A stretch of 64,000 bases of DNA from Streptomyces chartreusis (GCF_008704715.1 NZ_CP023689.1:1922001-1986000); one strand, 5' to 3'; positions 34,267 to 43,369 are shown, numbered from the stretch's first letter. Notes: generated from the letters alone by a model not told the origin. Program-made: numbers and translations.

Positions 34267-35571
34267 CTAGGCCGTACGCAGAAAACGGTCGAGCACGCGT
34301 ACGCCGAAGTGCAGTGCCTCGATGGGCACCCGCTCGTCGACGCCGTGGAACATGGCCCCGTAGTCGTAGCCCTCCGGCAGCTTCAGCGGTGAGAAGCCGT
34401 AACCGGTGATGCCGAGCCGTGAGAACTGCTTGGCGTCGGTGCCGCCGGGCATGCAGTACGGCACGACGTGCCCCTCGGGTGCGAACTCCTCGACGGCCGC
34501 GCGCATCCGGGCGTACGTCGGCGAGTCCACGGGCGACTGGAGGGCCACCTCGTGATGGTGGAACTCCCAGTTCACGTCAGGTCCGGTGAGCTGGTCAAGG
34601 GTGGCGCGGAACTCGTCCTCGTGACCCGGGAGATATCGGCCGTCGACATACGCGACGGCCTCCCCGGGGATGACGTTGACCTTGTAACCGGCCTCCAGCA
34701 TGGTCGGGTTGGCGCTGTTGCGGACGGTCGCCTCGACCAGCCGGGCGGCCGGGCCGAGCTTCTCCAGCAGGCCGTCCACGTCGTCCAGGTCGGCGTCGAG
34801 GCCGTAGAGCGCGGCGAGTTCGGTGAGGGCCGCGCGGACGGTCGGGGTGAGCCTGAGCGGCCACTCGTGGGCGCCGATACGGGTGACAGCGGCGGCGAGG
34901 CGGGTGACGGCGTTCTCCCGGTTGGGCCGCGAGCCGTGCGCGGCACGCCCGTGGGCGGTGAGCTTGACCCAGCCGGTGCCGCGCTCGCCGGCGGCGAGGG
35001 GGTAGAGCTGTCGGCCGCTGCCGTCGTGGACGGTGAACGCCCCGGACTCGCTGATTCCCTCGGTGCAGCCCTCGAACAGCGCGGCGTGCCGGTCGGCGAG
35101 GAACCCGGAGCCGTCCTCGGCGCTGGCCTCCTCGTCGGCGGTGAACGCGATCACGACGTCCCGGCGGGGCCGTACGCCCTCGCGGGCCCAGGACCGCACG
35201 ACGGCGAGGATCATCGCGTCCATGTTCTTCATGTCGACCGCGCCCCGGCCCCACACGACGCCGTCGCGGATCTCCCCGGAGAAGGGGTGCACGCTCCATT
35301 CGCCGGCCTGCGCGGGCACCACGTCCAGGTGACCGTGCACGAGGAGTGCGTCCGCCGACGGGTCGGTGCCCTCGATACGGGCGACGACGTTGGTCCGGCC
35401 CTCGGTGCGCTCCAGCAGGGCGGGTTCCAGGCCCGCCTCGGCCAGCCGCGCGGCCGCGTACTCGGCGGCGGGGCGCTCACGGCAGTCACCGCCGCCGCGG
35501 TTGGTCGTGTCGATGCGGATGAGGTCGGAGGTGAACGTGACGACTTCGTCCAGTGCCTGCCCGTCAGCCAT
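34267..35571 (-). CDS. M20-family zinc peptidase
   Basis: 434 residues from the ATG at 35571 (MADGQALDEVVTF); the longer frame runs back into antisense of the neighbouring gene. Metal ligands: LVHGHLDVVP (His), WGRGAVDMKN (Asp), TADEEASAEDGS (Glu-Glu), and the C-terminal MFHGVDERV (His). The dimerisation (lid) domain lies between. It is an aminoacylase/dipeptidase/carboxypeptidase of the ArgE-DapE-CPG2 type. Its start overlaps the DppA stop by 8 nt. Confidence 0.88.
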   Translation of the reverse strand: MADGQALDEVVTFTSDLIRIDTTNRGGGDCRERPAAEYAAARLAEAGLEPALLERTEGRTNVVARIEGTDPSADALLVHGHLDVVPAQAGEWSVHPFSGEIRDGVVWGRGAVDMKNMDAMILAVVRSWAREGVRPRRDVVIAFTADEEASAEDGSGFLADRHAALFEGCTEGISESGAFTVHDGSGRQLYPLAAGERGTGWVKLTAHGRAAHGSRPNRENAVTRLAAAVTRIGAHEWPLRLTPTVRAALTELAALYGLDADLDDVDGLLEKLGPAARLVEATVRNSANPTMLEAGYKVNVIPGEAVAYVDGRYLPGHEDEFRATLDQLTGPDVNWEFHHHEVALQSPVDSPTYARMRAAVEEFAPEGHVVPYCMPGGTDAKQFSRLGITGYGFSPLKLPEGYDYGAMFHGVDERVPIEALHFGVRVLDRFLRTA

Positions 35572-36397
35572 ACTGCTCCTCCACCGAGGCCGAGGCGATC
35601 GTGGTGACCGCCTTGAAGGTACGGATTCCCTCGTACATTCGCTCGCTGGTGTACGCCACCTTGCGCTCGCCGATACGTTCGACGCCGGGAACGACGGTGA
35701 CGGCCATCGCGAGGTGTTCGGCGTCGAACTCGACGGCGACGGTGAACGGTCCCCCGCGCACCGGTTCGTGACGGACCGCCAGCCCGGCCGCCTCCTTTGC
35801 CGCGGCACGGATGTCGGCGGCGGTCCTGGCCGGCGTACGGCACACGGCGGCGTACCGCGAGACGTGGTCCTTGACGGCGACCTTCGGCGCCCCGGGCGCG
35901 TAGCCGAGCGCGTCCTCGCAGGCCAGGTCGTCGCCGGTGACCAGCACCACGGGGACGCCGTACTCTGCGACGACGTGCGCGTTCAGCAGGCCCTCGCTGG
36001 CCCGGACGTCGTTCAGCCACACCCCTGTGATCTGGTTCGCGAGGTAGGTGTGCGCGAGAACACCCTCCATGCCGGCGCCCGCGTGGTAGCCGACGAAGGC
36101 GATGCCGTCCACGTCGCCGTGCTGCACGCCCTCGACCATGGACAGCGTCTTGTGCCGGCCGGTGAGCATCTCGGCCCGCTCGTCGAGCCGTTCGAGCAGC
36201 AGATTGCGCATGGACCAGTGCGCCTCATTGATGAGGACGGCGTCGGCGCCGCCGTCGAAGAATCCCAGCACGGCGGCATCGACGTCCGAGGTGAACATCG
36301 CCCGGCAGCGCTCCCACTGGGGAGTCCCCGGAAGCACGTCGGCCGGCCAGGTCACACCGGTGGCGCCCTCCATGTCGGCGCTGATGAGGATCTTCAT
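35564..36397 (-). CDS. M55-family D-aminopeptidase (DppA-like)
   Basis: 277 residues, the usual DppA size. The N-terminal ISADMEGATGV (metal Asp and Glu) and the YHAGAGMEGVLAHT segment (metal His) are diagnostic. DppA is a self-compartmentalising zinc peptidase that removes D-amino acids from the N-terminus of peptides such as D-Ala-D-Ala derived fragments. It is the first gene of the M55-M20-S9-S66 unit and diverges from the B12-riboswitch leader, with 110 bp between. Confidence 0.9.
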   Translation of the reverse strand: MKILISADMEGATGVTWPADVLPGTPQWERCRAMFTSDVDAAVLGFFDGGADAVLINEAHWSMRNLLLERLDERAEMLTGRHKTLSMVEGVQHGDVDGIAFVGYHAGAGMEGVLAHTYLANQITGVWLNDVRASEGLLNAHVVAEYGVPVVLVTGDDLACEDALGYAPGAPKVAVKDHVSRYAAVCRTPARTAADIRAAAKEAAGLAVRHEPVRGGPFTVAVEFDAEHLAMAVTVVPGVERIGERKVAYTSERMYEGIRTFKAVTTIASASVEEQYG

Positions 36398-36507
36398 GCT
36401 CGATCACGTTACGCGCCCGGGAGGGAACCCGCCACGAAGCGGACGAACGCCGCTTTCACACCTTTGGGGTGTGCTTGTCAGCCACCCGCCAAGGGCACTA
36501 ATGTCAC
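36398..36507. other. Divergent region upstream of dppA-like gene and the riboswitch
   Basis: This 110-bp stretch has no gene and must hold the promoters in both directions. A 6-bp inverted repeat CACACC-N5-GGTGTG lies at 36457-36473; it could be an operator but is too short to be sure. Confidence 0.4.
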
Positions 36508-36672
36508 CACGCCTTGGTGAACGGGAAATCCGGTGTGATGCCGGTGCGGCCCTCGCCACTGTGAATCGGGAAGTCCGGCTCCTGCCCTCGCGGGCAAGCC
36601 ACTGGGTCCTTGTGACCCGGGAAGGCGGAGCACGGGCGGTGTCACCCGTCAGCCAGGAGACCGGCCAAGGCA
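36508..36672 (+). promoter_or_regulatory. Cobalamin (B12) riboswitch
   Basis: The leader of cbiM contains the conserved order of a cobalamin riboswitch: GGTG...ACGGGAAATCCGGTG, a GCGG...CTCGCCACTGT block, and the terminal B12-box-like AGCCAGGAGACC (36651-36662). It is followed within 60 bp by the cbiM start, so B12 probably represses cobalt uptake by masking the ribosome site or by termination. A 5' part near 36511 begins GCCTTGGTGA. Confidence 0.9.
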
Positions 36673-36713
36673 CGTCAACCATCCACGAGGTGCTGGAGAG
36701 GGTCTGCTGAGCC

Positions 36714-37415
36714 ATGCACATAGCCGAGGGTTTTCTGCCCCCGGCGCACGCGGTCGCCTGGGGCGTCGCGTCCGCGCCGTTCGTCGTACACGGAGTACGG
36801 TCACTCACCCGTGAGGTCCGGGAGCATCCCGAGAGCACACTGCTGCTCGGCGCCTCCGGGGCCTTCACCTTCGTCCTTTCCGCCCTGAAGCTGCCGTCGG
36901 TGACCGGCAGCTGTTCGCATCCCACCGGCACGGGCCTGGGCGCCATCCTGTTCCGGCCGCCGATCATGGCGGTACTGGGCACCATCACGCTGCTGTTCCA
37001 GGCGCTGCTGCTCGCGCACGGCGGTCTGACCACGCTCGGCGCCAACGTCTTCTCGATGGCGATCGTCGGGCCCTGGGCCGGCTACGCGATCTACAAGCTG
37101 CTGCGGCGCTACGACGTGCCGCTGATGGTCGCCGTGTTCTTCGGCGCGTTCGTCGCGGACCTGTCGACCTACTGCGTGACCAGCGTCCAGCTGGCGCTCG
37201 CGTTCCCCGACCCGGGCAGCGGATTCGTGGGCGCGCTCGGCAAGTTCGGCTCCATCTTCGCCATCACCCAGATCCCGCTGGCGGTGAGCGAGGGCCTGCT
37301 GACGGTGCTCGTGATGCGGCTGCTGGTGCAGTCCAGCAAGGGCGAACTGACCCGGCTGGGCGTGCTCCTCGCCAGGAAGCAGTCCCGCAGCGAGACGGAG
37401 GCGGTGGCCCGATGA
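36714..37415 (+). CDS. cbiM: Cobalt ECF transporter substrate-binding subunit CbiM
   Basis: 233 residues. It starts [10 protein letters not shown], the metal-binding N-terminus in which His2 coordinates Co(II). It has about seven hydrophobic helices, with [14 protein letters not shown] containing the conserved GSCSHP metal-site loop. It is the S component that binds cobalt. It lies in the cbiMNQO order, overlapping cbiN by 4 nt, directly behind the cobalamin riboswitch. Confidence 0.95.
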   Translation: MHIAEGFLPPAHAVAWGVASAPFVVHGVRSLTREVREHPESTLLLGASGAFTFVLSALKLPSVTGSCSHPTGTGLGAILFRPPIMAVLGTITLLFQALLLAHGGLTTLGANVFSMAIVGPWAGYAIYKLLRRYDVPLMVAVFFGAFVADLSTYCVTSVQLALAFPDPGSGFVGALGKFGSIFAITQIPLAVSEGLLTVLVMRLLVQSSKGELTRLGVLLARKQSRSETEAVAR

Positions 37416-37780
37416 GCAGGAACACGAAGATCAACGTCCTGCTGCTGCTCGTGGTGGCCGCGCTCGCCGTGCTGCCGCTGGCACTCGGCCTGGGCGACCA
37501 CAAGGAGGAGCCGTTCACCGGCGCCGACGGCGAGGCGGAGACGGCGATCACCGAGATCGAGCCGGACTACGAGCCCTGGTTCTCGCCGCTGTACGAGCCG
37601 CCGTCCGGTGAGATCGAGTCGGCCCTCTTCTCCCTCCAGGCGGCGCTGGGTGCCGGTGTCCTCGCCTACTACTTCGGGCTGCACCGGGGACGCAGGCAGG
37701 GCGAACAGCGGGCAATGGAGCGGGCCGGCGAGGAGGCGGCGGCCGGTGCCGCCGAGGAGTCGAAGGCCGACAGGGTCTGA
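37412..37780 (+). CDS. cbiN: Cobalt ECF transporter accessory subunit CbiN
   Basis: 122 residues with two transmembrane segments: residues about 8-28 ([17 protein letters not shown]) and about 68-87. Between them is the extracytoplasmic loop with [21 protein letters not shown], typical of CbiN, which pushes cobalt into CbiM. The C-terminus is longer than usual and rich in Ala/Glu. Three bases separate it from the GTG of cbiQ. Confidence 0.92.
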   Translation: MSRNTKINVLLLLVVAALAVLPLALGLGDHKEEPFTGADGEAETAITEIEPDYEPWFSPLYEPPSGEIESALFSLQAALGAGVLAYYFGLHRGRRQGEQRAMERAGEEAAAGAAEESKADRV

Positions 37781-37783
37781 CAC

Positions 37784-38533
37784 GTGCTGCCGATCGACGC
37801 GGCGGCGCACAGCAGTCGCTGGCGCCGCCGTCATCCCGTGGACAAGGCCGTGCTCGGGCTCGGTCTCACCGTGCTCGCGATCTCCCTGCCGCCCTGGCCG
37901 GGTGCCGCGTTGGTCCTTCTCACCGCGCTGACCGTGCTGCTGGGGCCGGCGGGCGTGCCCGGGCGGCGGCTGTGGCGGGCGTACCGCGTGCCGCTCGGTT
38001 TCTGTGTGACCGGCGCGGCCACGCTGCTGGTCCAGGTCGGCGGCGGGCAGGGCTTCGTGTCCCTCGCCGCCGACGGGCCGCTGCGCGCCGGTGAACTGCT
38101 GCTGCGCACCTCGGCGGCCTCGCTCGGGGTGCTGCTGTTCGCGTTCACCACGCCGATGTCGGACCTGCTGCCGCGGCTGGTGAAGGCGGGGGTGCCCGCA
38201 CCCGTCGTGGACGTCGCGCTGGTGACGTACCGCATGAGTTTCCTGCTGCTCGACTCGATGCGCCGGGTGCGGGACGCGCAGGCGGCCCGGCTCGGGCACA
38301 CCACCCGCGCCGCGACCTGGCGTTCGCTGGCCGGCCTCGGCGCGACCGCGTTCGTGCGGTCCTTCGACCGGGCCACCCGCCTGCACGCCGGGCTCGCCGG
38401 GCGCGGCTACGACGGCACCCTGCGCGTCCTGGTGCCCGAGGCGAAGGTCTCCGTCCGTTTCACGGCCGCGAGTTGCGCCCTGCTCGCAGCGCTGGCCGCT
38501 CTCACCCTCGTACTGGAAAGGGCCCTGCCATGA
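37784..38533 (+). CDS. cbiQ: Cobalt ECF transporter transmembrane subunit CbiQ (EcfT)
   Basis: 249 residues from the GTG at 37784. It has several hydrophobic helices and the two EcfT coupling motifs with Ala-Arg-Gly-type turns: AQAARLG (about 164-170) and ATRLHAGLAGRG (about 200). It links CbiO ATPase dimers to CbiM. Its stop overlaps the ATG of a short frame (ATGA, 38530-38533) and not that of cbiO itself. Confidence 0.9.
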   Translation: MLPIDAAAHSSRWRRRHPVDKAVLGLGLTVLAISLPPWPGAALVLLTALTVLLGPAGVPGRRLWRAYRVPLGFCVTGAATLLVQVGGGQGFVSLAADGPLRAGELLLRTSAASLGVLLFAFTTPMSDLLPRLVKAGVPAPVVDVALVTYRMSFLLLDSMRRVRDAQAARLGHTTRAATWRSLAGLGATAFVRSFDRATRLHAGLAGRGYDGTLRVLVPEAKVSVRFTAASCALLAALAALTLVLERALP

Positions 38534-38695
38534 GCGAGCCCACCGCCCTCGTCGCGGGCCGGGACGCGACCCACGCCCACCAGAGCGACCCCGTCGCACC
38601 CACGGCCACGAGCCACTCCCCTGTCACGACGCCGGCCACCCCCACCCCCGCACGGAAAAAGGCCCAGCCATGAGCGAGCCCACCGCCCTCGTCGC
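38528..38695. repeat. Direct repeat covering the cbiO start region
   Basis: A 28-bp identical segment containing CCATGAGCGAGCCC occurs at 38528-38555 and again at 38668-38695, 140 bp apart. The similarity runs upstream into the GGAAA..GGCCC.GCC leader, so ribosome-site regions are duplicated as well. Confidence 0.9.
38530..38673 (+). CDS. Micro-ORF between cbiQ and cbiO, 47 aa
   Basis: A 47-residue frame begins MSEPTALVAGRDATHAHQSD and ends KKAQP. Its first eight residues are identical to CbiO's and the rest is unrelated, Thr/Pro/His-rich and without hydrophobic segments. It starts with ATGA overlap to cbiQ and ends with ATGA overlap to cbiO, so translation could pass cbiQ to micro-ORF to cbiO. 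It looks like a duplicated start plus 110 bp of filler; whether the peptide is functional is unknown. Confidence 0.4.
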   Translation: MSEPTALVAGRDATHAHQSDPVAPTATSHSPVTTPATPTPARKKAQP

Positions 38696-39533
38696 CCTGC
38701 GGGGTGTCTCCTACGCCTACGAGGACGGCCCCGTCGTGCTCAGCGGCCTCGACTTCGACGTCCGCGAGGGGCGGGCTCTCGCGCTGCTCGGCCGCAACGG
38801 CAGCGGCAAGACCACGCTGATGCGGCTGCTCAGCGGCGGACTCAAGCCGCACGACGGCCGGCTGACGGTCGGGGGGACGCCGGTCGCGTACGACCGCAAG
38901 GGGCTGACCCGGCTGCGGACGACCGTGCAGCTGGTGGTGCAGGACCCCGACGACCAGCTGTTCGCCGCGTCCGTAGCGCAGGACGTCTCCTTCGGCCCGC
39001 TCAACCTCGGCCTGCCGGACGCCGAGGTGCGGGCGCGGGTCGACGAGTCGCTGGCCGCCCTCGACATCACCCGGCTGGCGGACCGGCCCACGCATCTGCT
39101 GTCGTACGGGCAGCGCAAGCGCACGGCCATCGCCGGGGCCGTCGCGATGCGGCCGCGCGTGCTGATCCTCGACGAGCCGACCGCCGGGCTCGACCCCGAC
39201 GGCCAGGAACGCCTGCTCACGACCCTGGGCGGACTGCGCGCGAGCGGCACCACGGTCGTCATGGCCACCCATGACGTCGACCTCGCGCTGCGCTGGGCCG
39301 ACGACGCGGCGCTGCTGACCCCGTCCGGTGTCCGCACCGGTCCCGCGGACACGATGCTGGCCCGCACGGACCTCCTGCGGGAGGCGGGGCTGCGACTGCC
39401 CTGGGGCATCGCGGCGGCCCGGCTGCTGCGGGCGCACGGCCTGCTGGACGACTCGGCACCGGGCCCGCGCGACGCGGACGAACTGGCCGCACTGGCGGCG
39501 CCGACCACTCCCACGATCGCGGCCGACGGCTGA
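38670..39533 (+). CDS. cbiO: Cobalt ECF transporter ATPase CbiO
   Basis: 287 residues: Walker A LLGRNGSGKTT, Q-loop VQDPDDQLFA typical of EcfA-type ATPases, signature LLSYGQRKR, and Walker B VLILDEPTAGLDPDG. It powers CbiMNQ. The ATG at 38670 has its own GGAAAAAGGCC leader but also overlaps the micro-ORF stop. C-terminal residues beyond 250 are unremarkable, Ala/Asp-rich. Confidence 0.93.
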   Translation: MSEPTALVALRGVSYAYEDGPVVLSGLDFDVREGRALALLGRNGSGKTTLMRLLSGGLKPHDGRLTVGGTPVAYDRKGLTRLRTTVQLVVQDPDDQLFAASVAQDVSFGPLNLGLPDAEVRARVDESLAALDITRLADRPTHLLSYGQRKRTAIAGAVAMRPRVLILDEPTAGLDPDGQERLLTTLGGLRASGTTVVMATHDVDLALRWADDAALLTPSGVRTGPADTMLARTDLLREAGLRLPWGIAAARLLRAHGLLDDSAPGPRDADELAALAAPTTPTIAADG

Positions 39534-39538
39534 GACCG

Positions 39539-39559
39539 CCCGTGCGCTGGGCACACGGG
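39539..39559 (+). terminator. Candidate hairpin after the cbi operon
   Basis: CCCGTG (39539-39544) pairs with CACGGG (39554-39559) around a 9-nt loop, 6 bp downstream of the cbiO stop. No U-tract follows; evidence is weak. Confidence 0.35.
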
Positions 39560-39647
39560 TGATACATACCGCGACCGGCCGCCAAAGGCCCGGCGGACCC
39601 CGGGGCTGCCTGTTTCATGAGGTCACGCACGACCGAAGTGAGGCAGC

Positions 39648-41144
39648 ATGGCCGAGGCCACCGAGGACACCAGCCCGCCCGAAGGACTGAAACCCGACGC
39701 GATCGGGTTCGTCGACGCCCTCGTCATCGGGCTCAACGCCACCTCGCCCGCGTACTCGCTGGCCGCGGCGATCGGCCCGGTCGTGGCCCTCGTGGGCGTC
39801 TACGCCCCCGGCGTCATGCTCGCGTCGTTCGTCCCGATGCTGCTGATCGCGTCGGCGTTCTACTACCTCAACCGGGTGGACCAGGACTGCGGGACGACCT
39901 TCTCGTGGGTCACCCGGGCGATGGGCCCGTGGGCCGGCTGGCTCGGCGGCTGGGCCATCACGATGACCGGCGTCCTGGTGATCGGCTCGCTCGCGGACGT
40001 CGCGGTGACGTTCGCGCTGATGGCCTTCGGCCTCGACAGCTGGGCCGAGAACGAGTTGGTGCGCCAGACGCTGACGGTGCTGGTCATCCTCGGCATGACG
40101 GCCCTGTGCGTGATCGGCACGGAGGTGTCGGCCAGGGTGCAGAACGCGCTCATCCTCGCGCAGGTCGCCTGTCTGCTGGCGTTCGCGGTGGTGGCGATCT
40201 ACCGGGTCTACGCCGACACCGGTTCGCTCGACGCCGCCGATCCGGCGTTCAGCTGGCTCAATCCCTTCGGGGCAGGCGGCGCCGAGCTGACGGCGGGTCT
40301 GCTGCTGGGCGTGTTCATCTACTGGGGCTGGGAGTCGGCGGTCAATCTCACCGAGGAGGTCGAGAACTCCGCCACCGCTCCCGGCAAGGCCGGCGTGTGG
40401 TCGACGGTCATCCTGCTGGTGACGTACGTGTCGGTCGCCTACGCGGTGGTCGCCTACGCCGGACCGGCGTACCTGTCCGAGAACGCCTCCGAGGAGGAGT
40501 TCATCTTCGCCCTGCTCGCCGACGAGGCGATGGGCACCTGGGACTGGGTCGTGCTGCTGGCGGTCTCGACGTCCGGCCTGGCGTCGACGCAGACGACGAT
40601 CATCCCCGCCTCGCGGACCGCGCTGTCCATGGCCCGCAGGCACGCGCTGCCCGCGCACTTCGGGCACATCAACCACCGGTTCCGCACCCCCGACGTGAGC
40701 ACGTGGTGGGTGGCCGCCATCGCCATCGCCTGGTACCTCGTCGTGCGCCAGATCAGCGAGAACGCCCTGTTCGACTCGCTGACCGCGCTGTCGCTGCTGA
40801 TCGCGTTCTACTACGCGCTCACCGGCCTGGCCTGCGCGGTCTACTACCGCCGCCATCTCACCGAGAGCCTCCACAACTTCCTGCTCATCGGCCTCGGCCC
40901 GCTGGTCGGCGCCGGACTGCTGGCGTGGCTGCTGGTCGAGTCGGTCGGCGACATGTCCGACCCCGCCAACTCCTACAGCGGGGTCTCGTGGTTCGGCGTC
41001 GGCCCGCCCCTGGTCATCGGCATCGGGATCACCCTCGCCGGGGTGATCCTCATGGTCGTGTGGCGGTTCGTGTCCCCCGCCTTCTGGTCGGAGCGCCCGG
41101 AGGTGGCCGACCCCGCACTCGTACCCGGCCACGAGGAGCCCTGA
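39648..41144 (+). CDS. APC-superfamily amino acid permease
   Basis: 498 residues with about twelve hydrophobic segments. The first helix has the APC motif GFVDALVIGLNATSPAYSLA; MGPWAGWLGGWA and GVFIYWGWESAVNLTEE (helix 6 region) are further family-type segments. It probably imports an amino acid or polyamine; specificity is not predictable. A universal stress protein gene starts 1 bp after its stop, so the two are cotranscribed. Confidence 0.88.
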   Translation: MAEATEDTSPPEGLKPDAIGFVDALVIGLNATSPAYSLAAAIGPVVALVGVYAPGVMLASFVPMLLIASAFYYLNRVDQDCGTTFSWVTRAMGPWAGWLGGWAITMTGVLVIGSLADVAVTFALMAFGLDSWAENELVRQTLTVLVILGMTALCVIGTEVSARVQNALILAQVACLLAFAVVAIYRVYADTGSLDAADPAFSWLNPFGAGGAELTAGLLLGVFIYWGWESAVNLTEEVENSATAPGKAGVWSTVILLVTYVSVAYAVVAYAGPAYLSENASEEEFIFALLADEAMGTWDWVVLLAVSTSGLASTQTTIIPASRTALSMARRHALPAHFGHINHRFRTPDVSTWWVAAIAIAWYLVVRQISENALFDSLTALSLLIAFYYALTGLACAVYYRRHLTESLHNFLLIGLGPLVGAGLLAWLLVESVGDMSDPANSYSGVSWFGVGPPLVIGIGITLAGVILMVVWRFVSPAFWSERPEVADPALVPGHEEP

Positions 41145-41145
41145 G

Positions 41146-41562
41146 ATGTCGGTCGTTCTCGGTTACGACGAGTCCCCGGGCGCGGTGCGCGCGCTGCACG
41201 TCGCCGTGGAGGTGTCGGCCGCGTTCGACGAACCTCTCGTCCTGGTCTACGGCGCGGCGGCGCCCGGCTCCCTCGGCGAGGAGGCCACCGCTCACCGGGA
41301 CGCCCTGCGGGAGGCCGGGCGAACCGCGCTCTCGCACGCGGTCCAGGTCGCCGACGAGGCCGGGGTGCGCACCACCGTCGAGGTCATCGACCAGAAGCCG
41401 GCGGAGGCCCTGATCGACGCCGCGACACGTCATGCGGCGCGGGTCATCGTGGTCGGCAGCTGGGGCGAGAGCCCGCTGCGCGGCGCCCTGCTGGGCGCCA
41501 CGCCCCACAAGCTGCTGCATCTGGCACGCACTCCGGTGCTGTGCGTGCCCACCGAGCCGTGA
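41146..41562 (+). CDS. Universal stress protein (UspA family)
   Basis: 138 residues of the single-domain Usp fold: SVVLGYDESPGAVRALHVAV at the first strand and the C-terminal VIVVGSWGESPLRGALLGATPHKLLH block that corresponds to the G-x2-G-x9-G(S/T) ATP-binding loop, with Ala-Thr in the last position, so nucleotide binding may be altered. It is tightly coupled to the permease (1-bp gap) and may regulate it. Confidence 0.88.
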   Translation: MSVVLGYDESPGAVRALHVAVEVSAAFDEPLVLVYGAAAPGSLGEEATAHRDALREAGRTALSHAVQVADEAGVRTTVEVIDQKPAEALIDAATRHAARVIVVGSWGESPLRGALLGATPHKLLHLARTPVLCVPTEP

Positions 41563-41578
41563 GGCCGGGGCGTCTCGC

Positions 41579-43369
41579 TCAGCTCGCGGTGGCCGCTGCC
41601 GCCGCCCGCCCCGCCGTGCGGCCGGAGAAGAGGCAGCCGCCGAGGAAGGTCCCCTCCAGCGAGCGGTAGCCGTGGACGCCGCCCCCGCCGAAACCGGCGA
41701 CCTCACCGGCCGCGTACAGCCCGGCGATCGGGGTGCCGGCGGCGTTCAGGACCCGGCCGGAGAGGTCGGTCTGGAGGCCGCCGAGTGTCTTGCGGGTGAG
41801 GATGTTCAGGCGTACGGCGATGAGAGGGCCGGCGCCCGGGTCCAGGATCCGGTGCACGGAGGCGGTGCGGCTGAGCGTGTCCCCGGGGTACGCCAGCGCG
41901 TTGCGGATGCCCATGACCTGGACGTCCTTGGTGTAGGGGTTGTCGATCTCGCGGTCGCGGGCCTCGATCTGCCGCTTGAGGCCGGCGAGGTCGATCAGGT
42001 CGTCCCCCGTCAGTTTGTTCATGCCGGCGACCAGTTCGGGCAGGGTCTTGGCGACGACGAAGTCCTCGCCCTTCTCCTTGAACCGCTCGATCGGCTCCGG
42101 GGTCTGCCAGATGCGGGACAGCAGCTTCCAGATGTTCTTCTCGGTGAGGTCGGGGTTCTGTTCGGAGCCGGAGAGCGCGAACTCCTTGGCGATGATCTTC
42201 TGGGTGGTGACGAACCAGGAGTAGTCGTGTCCGCTGTCGGTGATCGACTTCAGGGTGTGCAGGGTGTCGTAGCCCGGGATGTCGGGGCTGGAGAAGCGTT
42301 TGCCGGTGGCGTCGAACCACATGGAGGACGGGCCGGGCAGGATGCGGATGCCGTGGCCGGGCCAGATCGGGTCGTAGTTCTTCAGGCCCTCGGTGTAGTG
42401 CCACATCCGGTCCGGGTTGACGATCCGTCCGCCGGCGCGCTCGGTGATCGCGAGCATGCGGCCGTCCACGTGCGCGGGTACGCCGGTGATCATGGACTTC
42501 GGCGGACTGCCGAGCCGGGCGGGCCAGTTGGCGCGTACGAGGTCGTGGTCGGCGCCGATGCCGCCGGAGGTGACGACCACGACGGGGGCCCTGAGCTCGA
42601 ACTCCCCGACGACGGTGCGGGAACTGGGCTTGCCGCGGGCCGCGTCGCTCGGCTGCAGGACCGCGCCGCGCACTCCGGTGACGGCGCCGCCGGTGACGAT
42701 CAGCTCGTCCACCCGGTGCCGGAACCTGAAGGTGACCAGCCGGTCCGCCACCGCGGCCCGCACCTTCTTCTCGAAGGGCTCGACGACGGCCGGTCCGGTG
42801 CCCCAGGTGACATGGAACCGGGGCACCGAGTTGCCGTGCCCGTCGGCCAGTCCGCCGCCGCGCTCGGCCCAGCCGACGATCGGGAACCACTGCATGCCGA
42901 GCCCGGCCAGCCAGGCCCGCTTCTCCTCGGCGGCGAAGTCGACGTACGCCTCGGCCCACTTGTAGGCCCAGTGGTCCTGTCCCTCGGGGTCGTCGACGCC
43001 CCGGTCGAAGCCGGCCGTGCCCAGCCAGTCCTGCCAGGCCAGCTCGCGGGAGTCCTTGACGCCCATCAGCCGCTGCTCGGCGGAGTCGACGAAGAACAGG
43101 CCGCCGAAGGACCAGAACGCCTGCCCGCCGAGGCTCGCCTCCGGTTCCTGGTCCAGCAGCAGCACCTTGCGCCCGGCAGCGGCGAGTTCGGCGGTCGCGA
43201 CCAGTCCGGCCAGACCGTGTCCCACGACGATGGCGTCCGCGTCCGACGCCGCCGTGGCGCCGAAGGCCGGTGACGCCGCCTGCGCGAGCGCGGCACCGGC
43301 GAACACCCCTCCGGCGACCGTGAGGGCACGGCGTCGGGTGATCGCGCCGGGGACTGACGGGTTCTCCAT
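41579..43369 (-). CDS. Tat-exported FAD-binding dehydrogenase (fumarate reductase/ketosteroid dehydrogenase type)
   Basis: 596 residues from the ATG at 43369, which follows a GGAAGG site. A twin-arginine-like signal (RRRALTVAGGVFAGAAL, then ASPAFG) indicates Tat export. The FAD-binding motif is DADAIVVGHGLAGLVATAELA, and C-terminal GGLQTDLSGRVL..GLYAAGEVAG..GYRSLEGTF matches the FAD_binding_2 family. It may reduce or dehydrogenate a steroid, fumarate-like or other substrate; a redox partner is not nearby. It converges with the universal stress gene. Confidence 0.85.
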   Translation of the reverse strand: MENPSVPGAITRRRALTVAGGVFAGAALAQAASPAFGATAASDADAIVVGHGLAGLVATAELAAAGRKVLLLDQEPEASLGGQAFWSFGGLFFVDSAEQRLMGVKDSRELAWQDWLGTAGFDRGVDDPEGQDHWAYKWAEAYVDFAAEEKRAWLAGLGMQWFPIVGWAERGGGLADGHGNSVPRFHVTWGTGPAVVEPFEKKVRAAVADRLVTFRFRHRVDELIVTGGAVTGVRGAVLQPSDAARGKPSSRTVVGEFELRAPVVVVTSGGIGADHDLVRANWPARLGSPPKSMITGVPAHVDGRMLAITERAGGRIVNPDRMWHYTEGLKNYDPIWPGHGIRILPGPSSMWFDATGKRFSSPDIPGYDTLHTLKSITDSGHDYSWFVTTQKIIAKEFALSGSEQNPDLTEKNIWKLLSRIWQTPEPIERFKEKGEDFVVAKTLPELVAGMNKLTGDDLIDLAGLKRQIEARDREIDNPYTKDVQVMGIRNALAYPGDTLSRTASVHRILDPGAGPLIAVRLNILTRKTLGGLQTDLSGRVLNAAGTPIAGLYAAGEVAGFGGGGVHGYRSLEGTFLGGCLFSGRTAGRAAAAATAS

